A stretch of 64,000 bases of DNA from Pristimantibacillus sp052113225 (GCF_052113225.1 NZ_JBFRCT010000005.1:310001-374000), one strand, 5' to 3'; shown: positions 17,709 to 26,840, counted from the first letter of the stretch. The notes: generated by a model from the sequence alone, not told the origin. Numbers and translations are program-made.

Positions 17709-18698
17709 ATGACATACTTAGCAGACAAATCTCGTTATGAAGGTATGAAATATTTCCGCGTAGGCAAGAGCGGCCTTCGGCTGCCAGCTGTATCGCTAGG
17801 CTTATGGCACAACTTTGGCGGGAATGACCGTCTGGAGAATGGACGTGCAATGATTCACCGCGCCTTTGACCTTGGCATAACTCATTTCGATTTGGCGAAC
17901 AACTATGGTCCACCTGCTGGCTCCGCAGAGGAGACTTTCGGCAAAGTGCTGAAGCAGGATATGGCTGCGTACCGCGATGAAATGATTATTTCGACCAAAG
18001 CGGGTTACTACATGTGGGAAGGCCCTTACGGTGACTGGGGTTCCCGCAAATATCTGGTCTCAAGCCTTGACCAAAGCTTGAAACGGATGGACCTTGAATA
18101 TGTAGATATTTTCTACCATCATCGTCCAGATCCAGAGACACCGCTTGAAGAAACAATGTCCGCCCTTGACCATATCGTTCGTTCGGGCAAAGCTCTTTAT
18201 GTTGGTCTGTCCAACTATAGTGCAGAGCAGACAGCTCAAGCTTCTGCAATCTTGAAAGAGCTTGGTACACCATGTCTGATTCACCAGCCATCGTACTCGA
18301 TGTTTAACCGCTGGATCGAGAATGGCCTGCAAGATGTACTGGATCAAGAGGGTATCGGCTCTATCGTCTTCTCTCCGCTGGCTGGCGGTTTGCTGACGAA
18401 CCGTTACTTGGACGGTATTCCTGCAGATTCCCGTGCAGGCGGACCTAGCGTCTTCCTGAACACAAATGCCATTACAGATGAGAAGCTGGGCAAAATCCGC
18501 GCATTGAACGAAATCGCTCAAGGTCGCGGCCAATCACTCGCTCAAATGGCTCTCGCATGGGTGCTTCGCGGCGGCCGTGTAACCACAGCCCTGATCGGTG
18601 CAAGCCGCGTCGAGCAAATCGACGACAACGTTGCCGCTCTCAGCCGCCTCGATTTCTCCGATGACGAGCTGAAGGCTATCGAGACCATCTTGGCGTAG
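17709..18698 (+). CDS. aldo/keto reductase, YghZ/L-glyceraldehyde-3-phosphate reductase type
   Basis: Cytoplasmic NADPH-dependent reductase of 329 residues. The AKR tetrad is visible: Asp and Tyr in HFDLANNYGPP, Lys in STKAGYYMW, His in YHHRPDP. The GSAEETFG insert after the Tyr and the GPYGDWGSRKYL segment are typical of the YghZ/Gpr group, which detoxifies methylglyoxal and L-glyceraldehyde 3-phosphate. ATG at 17709 follows AAAGGAAGGAA; an in-frame ATG at 17613 would add 32 residues encoded by a microsatellite and has no ribosome site. Confidence 0.9.
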   Translation: MTYLADKSRYEGMKYFRVGKSGLRLPAVSLGLWHNFGGNDRLENGRAMIHRAFDLGITHFDLANNYGPPAGSAEETFGKVLKQDMAAYRDEMIISTKAGYYMWEGPYGDWGSRKYLVSSLDQSLKRMDLEYVDIFYHHRPDPETPLEETMSALDHIVRSGKALYVGLSNYSAEQTAQASAILKELGTPCLIHQPSYSMFNRWIENGLQDVLDQEGIGSIVFSPLAGGLLTNRYLDGIPADSRAGGPSVFLNTNAITDEKLGKIRALNEIAQGRGQSLAQMALAWVLRGGRVTTALIGASRVEQIDDNVAALSRLDFSDDELKAIETILA

Positions 18699-18719
18699 AT
18701 CGATGAGGCGGCTTTGAGG

Positions 18720-18863
18720 GATGTATCTACTTCCAGTTGCTGTTGTGTACACTTTGCCTGAACAATGTTCCAAGGTAGCAAAGTGTACACAAAGGCAAAC
18801 GCTTAAAGCTTTCTGGAAGAAAGCTACTTCGAAAGCATAAGCCGCTCTTACAGGAGATACATC
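18720..18863 (-). repeat. terminal-inverted-repeat element with variable hairpins, copy 1
   Basis: Read on the minus strand it opens with GATGTATCTCCTG, contains TTTGCCTTTGTG, then the 13-bp hairpin GTGTACACTTTGC/GCAAAGTGTACAC, then CAACAGCAACTGGAAG and closes with AGATACATC. Compared with copies 2 and 3 it carries an extra AAGCTTT-rich hairpin between the AGCG and GCG blocks. Confidence 0.75.
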
Positions 18864-18903
18864 TCCTCTTACCTCTCATCGATATTTTTATAAAACAGTA
18901 GTT

Positions 18904-18933
18904 AGGCTGCCATTTACTTGGCAGCCTTTTTTA
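18904..18933 (+). terminator. rho-independent terminator, 200 bp downstream of the reductase gene
   Basis: AGGCTGCC and GGCAGCCT pair around an eight-base loop and are followed by TTTTTT. The hairpin element at 18720-18863 would be included in the reductase mRNA. Confidence 0.75.
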
Positions 18934-18939
18934 GTGCCT

Positions 18940-19125
18940 GAGCTATGTTGTACTTTGTACAACATAGCTCTTAAAGATGATGCTCGCTCAAAGCTAGATT
19001 GCATTTCATACAGTATTATTGCCCCTTAACCGTTCAGCCGGCTCTAATCGTAATACACTGTATGCAATACAACATAAGCCCCCAAATACGCTCAAACCCC
19101 TCAATTATACTGTACACACTACAAC
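18940..19125. repeat. four-site GTTGTAC..GTACAAC palindrome element
   Basis: Site 1 is a near-perfect 31-bp dyad with arms GAGCTATGTTGTAC and its complement around TTT (centre 18955). Sites 2-4 are degenerate: TTGCAT-TTC-ATACAG (19006), CTGTAT-GCA-ATACAAC (19065) and CTGTAC-ACA-CTACAAC (19117). Gaps are 51, 59 and 52. Sites 1-2 read forward and 3-4 reverse. The same family and layout recur at 53891. Confidence 0.8.
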
Positions 19126-19222
19126 ATGCTCGGCGGGACCGGTGCTGGACCATTCGACTGATGTGGAACCCATAACTAACAATTCATTATTCGTGTGCTC
19201 TGCTACGCTCCCAACTACCATC

Positions 19223-19418
19223 AATGAGGCGACCTCATTAATTAGAAAAGTAAACCACACTAATACTTCTCTACAACTAGCTAGTTTCAATATTAGTGAG
19301 CAAGACCTCACTCTATTCACGTCGACCCTCACTAAGAGTGAGTCTAGACTCACTCTTAGTAGAGAAGGGTAGTAAATCAGCTGCTTTAATGGCGAAATGC
19401 CTCACTAATTAGTGAGGC
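19223..19418. repeat. CTCACT..AGTGAG palindrome cluster
   Basis: Palindromes AATGAGG-CGA-CCTCATT (centre 19231), AGTGAG-6-CTCACT (19303.5), a perfect 30-bp palindrome centred on TCTAGA (19331-19360, centre 19345.5) and CCTCACT-AATT-AGTGAGG (19408.5). Gaps are 72.5, 42 and 63. A 117-codon open frame crosses this stretch but has Thr/Ser-rich repeat composition and no ribosome site. 19430-19700 shows nothing further that I recognise. Confidence 0.7.
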
Positions 19419-19704
19419 AGGTTCATAGTTGGTGTGTTAGTTAGGTAAATGGATGTGATGGTGAGTTCATTGCAACGTGGCAGGTGAGAGAGAACGTGCT
19501 GGAGCTAATAGTCTGTACCGTCGTTGAGTAAATAGTGGTTGGGTCTTGGCTGGCTTGGTTTTGCTTGTTTTGGTTTTACGTAGAATCACTACAAGGCAGG
19601 CTCATAGCCTGCAAGGTTCAAGTATTTTGGAGGTTTTGGCTGTAAGCCGCCAAGGAACGGAGGCGGCTTATTTATGTTCCCCATAGAATCGAGGACGATT
19701 GGAG

Positions 19705-19820
19705 GGGAATGTATCTCCTGGAGGAGCGCAGCGCCTGCCTTTGTGATCGTGAAATCTCGCTGAAGCGAGTTCAATCAAAATTTCATGATCACAACAGCAG
19801 CCGGAAGGAGATACATTCCC
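19705..19820 (+). repeat. terminal-inverted-repeat element with variable hairpin, copy 2
   Basis: Perfect 15-bp ends GGGAATGTATCTCCT and AGGAGATACATTCCC enclose AGCGCAGCGCC, TGCCTTTGTG, a hairpin ATCGTGAAAT/ATTTCATGAT and CACAACAGCAGCCGGA. It stands 105 bp before the hybrid kinase gene. See copies at 18720 and 35478. Confidence 0.8.
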
Positions 19821-19925
19821 GCAATGAGCCACCTGATTCTCAAAACTGCGCACCTCCAAATCGTCTATCGATTCTCCCCCCTCCTGACGATATAATACAT
19901 GTAGATTTACTGGGAGGGATCACTC

Positions 19926-22900
19926 GTGAACAACTTATCACTGCGGACCAAGGGCCTGCTGATCATCGTCTTAATCACTTTCATTCCCCTCGGCATCGCG
20001 GGAGTGATTAATTACATATCTATTAAGAAAGAAATGATCCACACCGCCTCCGAGAGAACGGCCAGCCGTCTGAGTGTTAGTGCCAATTACTTGGCATCCT
20101 GGCTGCAGATCAGGCGTGCTGAGGTTGTTGTGATGAGCCGGACGGATGTGGTTCGCTTCGGCAGTGATTCAGATAAGCTGAAATATTTTAGGCAGGAGCT
20201 GTTCCGCTCCGATTATACCTATCATGCGATAGGGTACATAGACAAGAATGGACGAGGCATTCGTACAAATGGCGAACCGGTTGATATGAGCGGACAAGCC
20301 TTTTTCCAAGGGGCGCTCAAAGGCAGTTCAACGATAACGGACTTGTTCATGCCGTCCTTTGATGAATTGAAACAATCCCTGATTGTTATTCCGGTGTATG
20401 ATCAAGCGAACAAGGTTAGCGGCGTGGTGTATGCCTCGATGCCAATGTCTACGATGTCGCCTTATTTTCTTGTTGATAAAGATCCGTCATCTGAATTCTG
20501 GCTGTATAACGAGCGGGGAGTCGTTCTGTTCCACTCTTATTCCACAACTGCAGGCGTTAAGCTAAGCGCAGGACTTCTTGACGGACAGACTGGTCTCAAG
20601 CTGGATAAGCTGCTTCAGCCGTCCGGCAAAATGGAGGTCATGCGAGGGAAAGGGAAACATGTCCTGTTTTATATGGATGTGGATAGTGCTGCTCCATGGC
20701 ATGCCGCGCTGGAGATTCCGAAGGAAAATTTGAATAAAGGCTTGTCGAAAGTATTATGGTGGACGTTCGCAACGATTGTGTTATCTGAGATCGTTATCGT
20801 CATTCTTTTCACGTTATATTTCAGCATAATCATTAACCGGTTAAGACAGATTCTTATCGTCACGAAGAAAGCGGCCGACGGCCAGTTTGAGGCAGAGCAT
20901 CTGTCACAGGAGCCGGGTGACGAGGTTGGCAAGCTGGCTGAATCGGTCAACGGAATGATGGAGCATCTGAAGGATATGTTCGGCCGGCTTGAAGCGATTA
21001 TTACGCAGAACGAATACTCCTTTATATTGCTCGATGAAAATTATCGTGTTACTTACTTGAATCAGGCCGCTGAGAAGCTGATCGGCTACAAGACAGAGGA
21101 ATTGATGGGTCATGCGACACCTCTTCTGTTCATGGATCCGGATGAAATTCGCCGTGAGGCGGAGCTGTTGTCTGAGAAGCTAGGTGTTCATGTAGAGCCG
21201 GGGCTGGAAGTGTTCAAGATGCTCCGTCAAGTGAAGTTCTCTTATGAGCGGCAATGGACCTTTGTACATAAGGATGGAACCAAAATTCCGGTTCGCCACT
21301 TCTCTAACGGATTGACGGATCAGCAGGGTCGTCTGACCGGGATCCTCGGCATGGCTTACAATATTTCTGAAGAGGTTAGAGTGGAGAAGTCACGCAACCT
21401 TCTGCTCGACATCATCGGCTCGGCCAAGGATTTGATTGCTTCGATCGATCATAACGGAAGTGTGATCTACATTAATAAAGCCGGTAAACGGATGCTTGGA
21501 CTGCCGCTGAACTACAAGCCCAAAGATTACAAGAGTTACGTAGAGCCTTCTATGTATGTCTATTTAATAAAAGGCTCCCGAGTTGCCGTGAAGTCCGGCT
21601 ACTGGGAAGGGGAAGCCGAGCTTCTGACGCAGGCAGGGGAGAAGATCAATGTATCCCTGGTTATCGTTGCTCATGCACATGAGAATACCGGTGAATTCTA
21701 CTTCTCTTGTATTGCCCGTGATATTTCCGAGCAGAAGCACATTCAAGAAGAGCTGATTCGTGCAACGAAGGAAGCAGAACAGGCGAATGCGGCAAAAAGC
21801 AGCTTCCTCGCCATGGTCAGCCACGAGATTCGTACACCGCTTAACGGCATTATTGGCCTGTCGCAGCTTATGCGCCGGACAGGACTGTCGCCTTCGCAGA
21901 AGGATTATATGGATAAGCTTGGCATCTCATCCGAATCCCTTCTTCGCATTATTAACGATCTGCTTGATTTCTCGAAGATTGAAGCGGGCAAAGTTGAGGT
22001 TGAACGGATTGCCTTCCATCCACAGGAGCTGCTTAGCCGTCTGACGGATCAGCTCTGCATTTTTATGGGCGGCAAAGAGCAGTTTGAATTTATTTTTGAA
22101 GTGCCGGAAAAATTACCGTCGTCTCTCCTTGGCGACCAGATGCGGTTAGAGCAAATCCTGCTTAACTTGTGTATGAACGCCATTAAGTTCACCGAGCGTG
22201 GATATGTGAAGCTAATCCTGAAGATGGCAGAGCAGGGGCCAGATGGACTGAAGCTTCAATTCACAGTCGAGGATACGGGAATCGGCATGACCAAGAAGCA
22301 GATCGACAAACTGTTTCTCCCGTTCACACAAGCAGATGGATCAACGACCCGTAAATATGGAGGTACCGGATTAGGTCTAGTCATCGCAAACGCCTTGGTG
22401 AAAATGATGGGCGGCAGGCTGCAGGTAGATAGCGAGCCAGGGATTGGCAGCCGGTTCAGCTTTGCTCTAACTTTCCCTGTCTTGCCTGCATCTGTGGAAG
22501 AAGAGCTGTTGATCAGCAAGGAGCTGGAGGAGCAGCCAATCTGGATCGTAGAGGACAGCGACGAGATGCGGCTCCATTGGAGTGAGCTTACGGAGTCCTT
22601 TGGTTTAACACCAGTGCCTTTCTCCTCATGGGGAAGTGCAAGGGAGAAGCTGCGCCGGATGGGTGCTGGGACCATGCCGAAGCTGATTATGCTGGACATG
22701 GAGATGCCCGATATGTACGGTGCCGAGACATGGCTGGAGTTCCACAAGCAAGCTTCGGCGGCAGGGGTGAAGACGATTGCGCTCACGACCTCGTTCGGCA
22801 GGGACGAGCTTATGCAAATGCCGGACTCCGGCCGGCCTTATGCCATTTTAACGAAGCCAGTGACCCGCCATGCGTTATTCCACGCCTTAAGCGGCACACT

Positions 22901-23759
22901 CGATCAGAGGCAGGCTAAGTCTAATGATTGGGAAAGCGGGGCGCTTGAGACAGCGGCAGCCGCAGACTCGAATGACAAAGTGCGAATTCTGCTTGCAGAG
23001 GATAATCATATTAATCAGTTGGTTGCGATTGAGCTGCTGAAGGAGCGGGGCTTCGAGGTAGGGCTTGCCGAGAACGGCCGGGAAGTGCTGGAGAAGCTGG
23101 AGCAAGAGAACTGGCAGCTGCTGCTAATGGATATTCATATGCCGGAGATGGATGGCATGGAGGCTACGAAGCTTATTCGAGCCGATTCCAGATACGAGCA
23201 GCTGCCGATTATTGCGGTAACGGCCAATTCCCTTCGCGCGGATCATGAGCATTATTTGCAGCTTGGTATGAATGGCGTGGTAACTAAACCTCTTGATTCC
23301 GAACAGCTGTATCTGGCTATTACGAATCTGTTAACTAAAAAGAAGTTCCCGTTACTGCAGGAAACATCATGGCGTACGGATGGTCATTCGCTGCCGAATC
23401 TGCCAGGCATTCAGATCGAGACGGCACTTGCTAGAGTAAGTGGCAAAATATCCATTCTGCGGCATATGCTCGACCATTTCGAGAAAGATTATGCGGATTT
23501 CGCAGATAAGCTTATTCATGAACTGGATAACGGCCAGTATATGAACGCTAAACGGATGGTTCATACGCTCATGGGAGCAGCAAGCCATTTGTCAGCTAAT
23601 GATGTAGTGCAGGCAGCGGCATTGTTAAATGAGATTTTGAAGCGTGAGGATGCTCAAGAGGATTGGAGGACCGCTGCAGGGCAGCTTAAGCAGGAACTGG
23701 AGCAAGTAATAGCTGGACTTCGGAATAAAGCGGTTTCACAGTTCGACAATATCTCCTAA
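19926..23759 (+). CDS. hybrid sensor histidine kinase (dCache-HAMP-PAS-PAS-HisKA-HATPase-REC-REC-HPt)
   Basis: Membrane phosphorelay kinase of 1277 residues. Helix 1 (about 9-30) and helix 2 (about 277-305) flank an extracellular dCache-like sensor. HAMP follows (about 306-358), then two PAS domains (about 358-490 and 495-620). HisKA has SHEIRTPLNG with phospho-His633. HATPase has EQILLNLCMNAIKFTERG, DTGIGM and GGTGLGL. Two receivers carry D924 (MLDMEMPDM) and D1069 (LMDIHMPEMDG). A C-terminal HPt domain has H1213 (VHTLMGAASHLS). It thus encodes a complete internal relay, with the HPt able to pass phosphate to a separate regulator. GTG at 19926 follows TGGGAGGG. The OmpR-type regulator 95 bp downstream is the obvious partner. 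Confidence 0.92.
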   Translation: MNNLSLRTKGLLIIVLITFIPLGIAGVINYISIKKEMIHTASERTASRLSVSANYLASWLQIRRAEVVVMSRTDVVRFGSDSDKLKYFRQELFRSDYTYHAIGYIDKNGRGIRTNGEPVDMSGQAFFQGALKGSSTITDLFMPSFDELKQSLIVIPVYDQANKVSGVVYASMPMSTMSPYFLVDKDPSSEFWLYNERGVVLFHSYSTTAGVKLSAGLLDGQTGLKLDKLLQPSGKMEVMRGKGKHVLFYMDVDSAAPWHAALEIPKENLNKGLSKVLWWTFATIVLSEIVIVILFTLYFSIIINRLRQILIVTKKAADGQFEAEHLSQEPGDEVGKLAESVNGMMEHLKDMFGRLEAIITQNEYSFILLDENYRVTYLNQAAEKLIGYKTEELMGHATPLLFMDPDEIRREAELLSEKLGVHVEPGLEVFKMLRQVKFSYERQWTFVHKDGTKIPVRHFSNGLTDQQGRLTGILGMAYNISEEVRVEKSRNLLLDIIGSAKDLIASIDHNGSVIYINKAGKRMLGLPLNYKPKDYKSYVEPSMYVYLIKGSRVAVKSGYWEGEAELLTQAGEKINVSLVIVAHAHENTGEFYFSCIARDISEQKHIQEELIRATKEAEQANAAKSSFLAMVSHEIRTPLNGIIGLSQLMRRTGLSPSQKDYMDKLGISSESLLRIINDLLDFSKIEAGKVEVERIAFHPQELLSRLTDQLCIFMGGKEQFEFIFEVPEKLPSSLLGDQMRLEQILLNLCMNAIKFTERGYVKLILKMAEQGPDGLKLQFTVEDTGIGMTKKQIDKLFLPFTQADGSTTRKYGGTGLGLVIANALVKMMGGRLQVDSEPGIGSRFSFALTFPVLPASVEEELLISKELEEQPIWIVEDSDEMRLHWSELTESFGLTPVPFSSWGSAREKLRRMGAGTMPKLIMLDMEMPDMYGAETWLEFHKQASAAGVKTIALTTSFGRDELMQMPDSGRPYAILTKPVTRHALFHALSGTLDQRQAKSNDWESGALETAAAADSNDKVRILLAEDNHINQLVAIELLKERGFEVGLAENGREVLEKLEQENWQLLLMDIHMPEMDGMEATKLIRADSRYEQLPIIAVTANSLRADHEHYLQLGMNGVVTKPLDSEQLYLAITNLLTKKKFPLLQETSWRTDGHSLPNLPGIQIETALARVSGKISILRHMLDHFEKDYADFADKLIHELDNGQYMNAKRMVHTLMGAASHLSANDVVQAAALLNEILKREDAQEDWRTAAGQLKQELEQVIAGLRNKAVSQFDNIS

Positions 23760-23777
23760 CATTTTGCTAACATTTTA

Positions 23778-23807
23778 TTGTTAACCATTCTATTCGTATT
23801 GTATAGT
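23778..23807 (+). promoter_or_regulatory. candidate sigma-A promoter of the response regulator
   Basis: TTGTTA (23778-23783), 18 bases, TATAGT (23802-23807), about 55 bases before the regulator start. It would let the regulator be made independently of the kinase. Confidence 0.45.
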
Positions 23808-23863
23808 AGAGATAGATTTATATTTTTTGACAGGAATCTTCTTTCCCTAAGGGGGTGGCGCCG

Positions 23864-24589
23864 GTGAATAAAGTTTTAGTAATTGAAGATGACGTCATGA
23901 TGAGGGATATGCTGTCGATGTACTTGTCAGAAGAAGGATATTCGGTTAGGCAAGCGGGGACTGCTGAAGGTGGTTTGCGGATCGTTCAGGAGTTTGTTCC
24001 TGATATCGTTCTGCTTGACTTGATGCTTCCTGATTTGGATGGTATGGAAGTCTGCGCCTCTATTCGTGAGCGATCGCATGTGCCTATTATGATTTTATCA
24101 ATGAAGAGCGAAGTATCTGAACGCGTTCAAGCTTTGAAAGCGGGAGCAGATGACTATATGTGCAAGCCATTCAGCATGCACGAGATGACGGCAAGAGTAG
24201 AAGCTTTGATCAGGCGTTCCCATTTTAGTAACACTGAGATTGCGAGCGCTGAAGAAGTGGTTGAAGCCGACTTTGCACCGATACAACTCGATGCTGAGCG
24301 CAGGATGCTCCTTGTAAGAGGCAAGCTGATCGAGACGACCTTTTCTGAATTTGAGATGATGAAGCTCTTCTTATCCCACCCAGGCAAGGTATTTAGCAGA
24401 GAAGAATTAATAAATACGATCCGAGGGTTTGATTCTTTTGTGACGGATAGAGCGATTGACGTTCATATCGTAAACCTTCGTAAAAAAATAGAGCAAAATC
24501 CAAGAGAGCCCCGTTTAATTCGTACGGTATGGGGCTTTGGCTACAAGTATACAGCCGATAACCTGGATTCTGTTCAGGAGCATGACTAA
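23864..24589 (+). CDS. OmpR/PhoB-family response regulator
   Basis: DNA-binding response regulator of 241 residues. The receiver has EDD near residue 8-10, phospho-Asp52 (LLDLMLPDLDG), the conserved Ser/Thr position in ILSMKSE and Lys in CKPFSMHEM. The C-terminal winged helix (about 140-236) ends in RTVWGFGYKY. GTG at 23864 lies 6 bases after AAGGGGGTG; a GTG at 23855 sits inside that ribosome site and is rejected. It follows the hybrid kinase whose HPt domain could phosphorylate it. Targets are unknown; the c-di-GMP-type gene next to it is a candidate. Confidence 0.92.
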   Translation: MNKVLVIEDDVMMRDMLSMYLSEEGYSVRQAGTAEGGLRIVQEFVPDIVLLDLMLPDLDGMEVCASIRERSHVPIMILSMKSEVSERVQALKAGADDYMCKPFSMHEMTARVEALIRRSHFSNTEIASAEEVVEADFAPIQLDAERRMLLVRGKLIETTFSEFEMMKLFLSHPGKVFSREELINTIRGFDSFVTDRAIDVHIVNLRKKIEQNPREPRLIRTVWGFGYKYTADNLDSVQEHD

Positions 24590-24602
24590 TGTAAGCGACT
24601 GG

Positions 24603-24635
24603 AAGATCACCTCCGCTGCAAGGTGATCTTTTTTG
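24603..24635 (+). terminator. terminator after the response regulator
   Basis: AAGATCACCT and AGGTGATCTT form a 10-bp stem followed by TTTTT. Confidence 0.85.
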
Positions 24636-24754
24636 TGTCTACCCGGCGACCGCACAAATACCTAACATACTTCTAAAGAACAATCCGCTATTTTTCTAAT
24701 ACTTATATGGGACTATAGGATTAACAGTTATGACAAAAGGATGGTGTAGCAATC

Positions 24755-26041
24755 GTGCATTTGGCCAGTTTACCTGAACGGCAGGAGGCTTATGCTCAGC
24801 TGGAGGTGGCTTTGAGTCGCGCGCGGGCAACAGGTCAGCGGCTCGTAGTGGCGTTGATTCAGATCGATCGTTTCTATGGTGTGAATGAGGCTAAGGGCTT
24901 AGAAGCAGGCAACCAGGTACTTGAGAGTATCGGCGGGCGGTTAATGCAGGCGGGATCGGATGTAGCATTCGTCTCCTTAATCAGCGGCGATACTTTTCTT
25001 ATGGCTAGAGAGTTCGGCTATTCGCAGGCGGAATGTGCAGGTGCGGTTGAAGCGATGAAATATGCAGTGCAGTACCCGATTGAGTATGAAGGTACCGAGC
25101 TCAACCTCACGGCCAGTATTGGAACATGCCTGTTCCCGCAAAATGGTCGCACCAGTGAAAGGCTGCTTGGTCATGCCGAGACAGCACTCTTCAAGTCGCG
25201 GGAGCAGGGCGGCAATCGTATTACCTTTTACAGCGAAGAAGAGACCAAGCAGATGAACCGCTGGCTGGAGATTGGCGCAGCCCTTCGTCCGGCCCTCTAC
25301 TTACGCCAGTTCCATTTGAGCTTCCAACCAATCTTCCGCACAGACAGCGGACGTCTCCGCGGCTTTGAGGCACTGATCAGATGGAATCATCCAGAATTGG
25401 GTACGATCTGGCCGGGAGAATTTATTCCAATTGCTGAGCAGTGCGGACTTATTGTACCGATTGGAGAATGGGTGCTGCAGGAGGCGTGCCGGATGCTTGC
25501 CGGGATGCAGGAGTACCGCCAAAAGGAATTAGTTATTTCAGTTAATATATCGCATGTTCAGCTTATGGATGGAGCATTCTGCAAGATGGTGTCTCATGTC
25601 CTCAGTGAAGCTGGCATCGAGCCGTCATCGCTTGAGCTTGAAGTGAAGGAAGATGTCATTCTACATTTCACGGACAAAATATTATCCGTTCTTAGTGCGC
25701 TGCGAGCATTAGGCGTACGAATTACGTTAGATAATTTTGGCGAGGGTTACGCTTCTCTAGTTAACTTGAAGCAGCTGCCGATCAACAGCGTGAAGATCAG
25801 TAAATCTTTCATTAAGCAGATTGATGTTCCTAGTGTAGAGCGTCATATCGTGGAGGCAATGATTGGGCTCCTGCATAAGCTGGAGATCGACGTGATTGCA
25901 GGCGGCGTTGAATACGAAGAGCAGTACGAGCTGCTGCGCGAGTGGGAATGTGACTTTGTACAAGGCTTCCTGCTTGGCTCGCCAATGCAGCCGGATCTGC
26001 TCGACATGTCAATCATTCGCAAATCACCGCAAACGGCATGA
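24755..26041 (+). CDS. degenerate GGDEF-EAL protein, likely c-di-GMP receptor rather than enzyme
   Basis: Soluble 428-residue protein. The GGDEF position reads SGDTF (77-81), so cyclase activity is unlikely. The EAL domain keeps E205-A-L-I-R-W but differs at several conserved positions: the usual DDFG is DNFG (N327), the usual K-x-D is KISKS, and the first Glu of the usual AEGVE is Gly383 (IAGGVE). Loss of metal ligand and catalytic Glu suggests no phosphodiesterase activity; c-di-GMP binding may remain. GTG at 24755 follows AAAGGATGG at some distance. It stands alone after a terminated two-component pair. Confidence 0.85.
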   Translation: MHLASLPERQEAYAQLEVALSRARATGQRLVVALIQIDRFYGVNEAKGLEAGNQVLESIGGRLMQAGSDVAFVSLISGDTFLMAREFGYSQAECAGAVEAMKYAVQYPIEYEGTELNLTASIGTCLFPQNGRTSERLLGHAETALFKSREQGGNRITFYSEEETKQMNRWLEIGAALRPALYLRQFHLSFQPIFRTDSGRLRGFEALIRWNHPELGTIWPGEFIPIAEQCGLIVPIGEWVLQEACRMLAGMQEYRQKELVISVNISHVQLMDGAFCKMVSHVLSEAGIEPSSLELEVKEDVILHFTDKILSVLSALRALGVRITLDNFGEGYASLVNLKQLPINSVKISKSFIKQIDVPSVERHIVEAMIGLLHKLEIDVIAGGVEYEEQYELLREWECDFVQGFLLGSPMQPDLLDMSIIRKSPQTA

Positions 26042-26063
26042 ACCTTTAAGCGGATTAAATCTA

Positions 26064-26105
26064 AAAGCCCTGAATATCTCGCCTTAGGCGAATATTCAGG
26101 GCTTT
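26064..26105. terminator. bidirectional terminator between convergent genes
   Basis: AAAGCCCTGAATAT and ATATTCAGGGCTTT form a long stem with a small GCC/GGC inner pairing. It serves the EAL gene and the minus-strand small gene. Confidence 0.85.
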
Positions 26106-26125
26106 CGTATTTGCAGGGTCAGGGT

Positions 26126-26344
26126 TTAGCTTACTTCCAGATACAGCTTGGTTCCGTCATTATATTGGAAAATCGCAACATCGCGGACAACCTCTACCTT
26201 CGAAATACGTTTCCATTTCTTACGGAAATCGAAGTTCAATTCCATCTCATACAATTTATGATGAAGTTGTTCAACGGAAGCTGCCTGTTCGTTAACGTAA
26301 TAAACGGGAACCGAACGGTCTTTGAATGTAATGATTTTCATCAT
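26126..26344 (-). CDS. hypothetical 72-residue protein
   Basis: I do not recognise a family. The protein begins MMKIITFKDRSVPVYYVNEQ and ends VAIFQYNDGTKLYLEVS; it is mixed alpha/beta, soluble and Lys-rich in the middle (FRKKWKRISKVEVV). ATG at 26344 lies 10 bases after GGAGG; a GTG three codons earlier is too close. The proper ribosome site and following terminator support a real gene. Mononucleotide composition matches the neighbours. Confidence 0.65.
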   Translation of the reverse strand: MMKIITFKDRSVPVYYVNEQAASVEQLHHKLYEMELNFDFRKKWKRISKVEVVRDVAIFQYNDGTKLYLEVS

Positions 26345-26452
26345 ACCATTCACACCTCCACTCGTCTTTTTTTCCAGTTTACTAGAAACGTTTTAGCCGC
26401 TTATAAAATGGTCATAAGGTTATTGTTTAGTTTACTAACAGTTTCTTAACAA

Positions 26453-26653
26453 TTAGCTGCTGCTGTAGCTGCCGTATTTTTTCTTGTAATGGCCGTGACC
26501 ATGTCCTTGCTGAGGTGGGTAATAATTGCCTTTTTTGTAGTCACTGCTGCTGCGGCCGTAGTGTCCTTGTCCATAGTTTCCTTGCTGACCATGTTTATTA
26601 TAATGTTTGCCGGTAACGGAACCGAGGAGTCGTTGTAACAAGTGTCTAATCAT
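26453..26653 (-). CDS. small Gly/His/Tyr/Lys-rich protein, possibly coat-like
   Basis: 66 residues with a basic amphipathic start (MIRHLLQRLLGSVTG) and a low-complexity tail of QQGNYGQGHYGRSSS, QQGHGHGHYKKKYGS type. TAGGAGG lies 8 bases before the ATG, a strong ribosome site. Such Gly/His/Tyr-rich short proteins are frequent in spore coat and crust layers of Bacillales, but this is only a resemblance. His-Gly repeats could also bind metal. Family not recognised. Confidence 0.6.
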   Translation of the reverse strand: MIRHLLQRLLGSVTGKHYNKHGQQGNYGQGHYGRSSSDYKKGNYYPPQQGHGHGHYKKKYGSYSSS

Positions 26654-26811
26654 GTTAATGACCTCCTAAAATGAATTATCATACTAATGGCCGTATTCAG
26701 GCCATATGAGATGATTCGTACTTCGTAAGCGTGTACCTTTAATTAAGTCTATTTCACTGATTTGAAACACCTCAGACTTATAAATTAATACGCATTTGTA
26801 AAAAGCAGGTT

Positions 26812-26840
26812 TCGTTCATCTTCGTTCATCTTCGTTTATT
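26812..26840 (+). repeat. three direct repeats of TTCGTTCATC type
   Basis: TTCGTTCATC occurs twice in direct succession, followed by TTCGTTTATT, in the 280-bp gap before the kinase gene. It could be a regulator site or slippage product. The gap also has a GGCC..GGCC dyad at 26691-26704. Confidence 0.5.

Noticed and set aside
19019..19372. 117-codon open frame in the repeat-rich gap
   Set aside because: Thr/Ser/Asn-rich product crossing two palindrome clusters, no ribosome site, no family.
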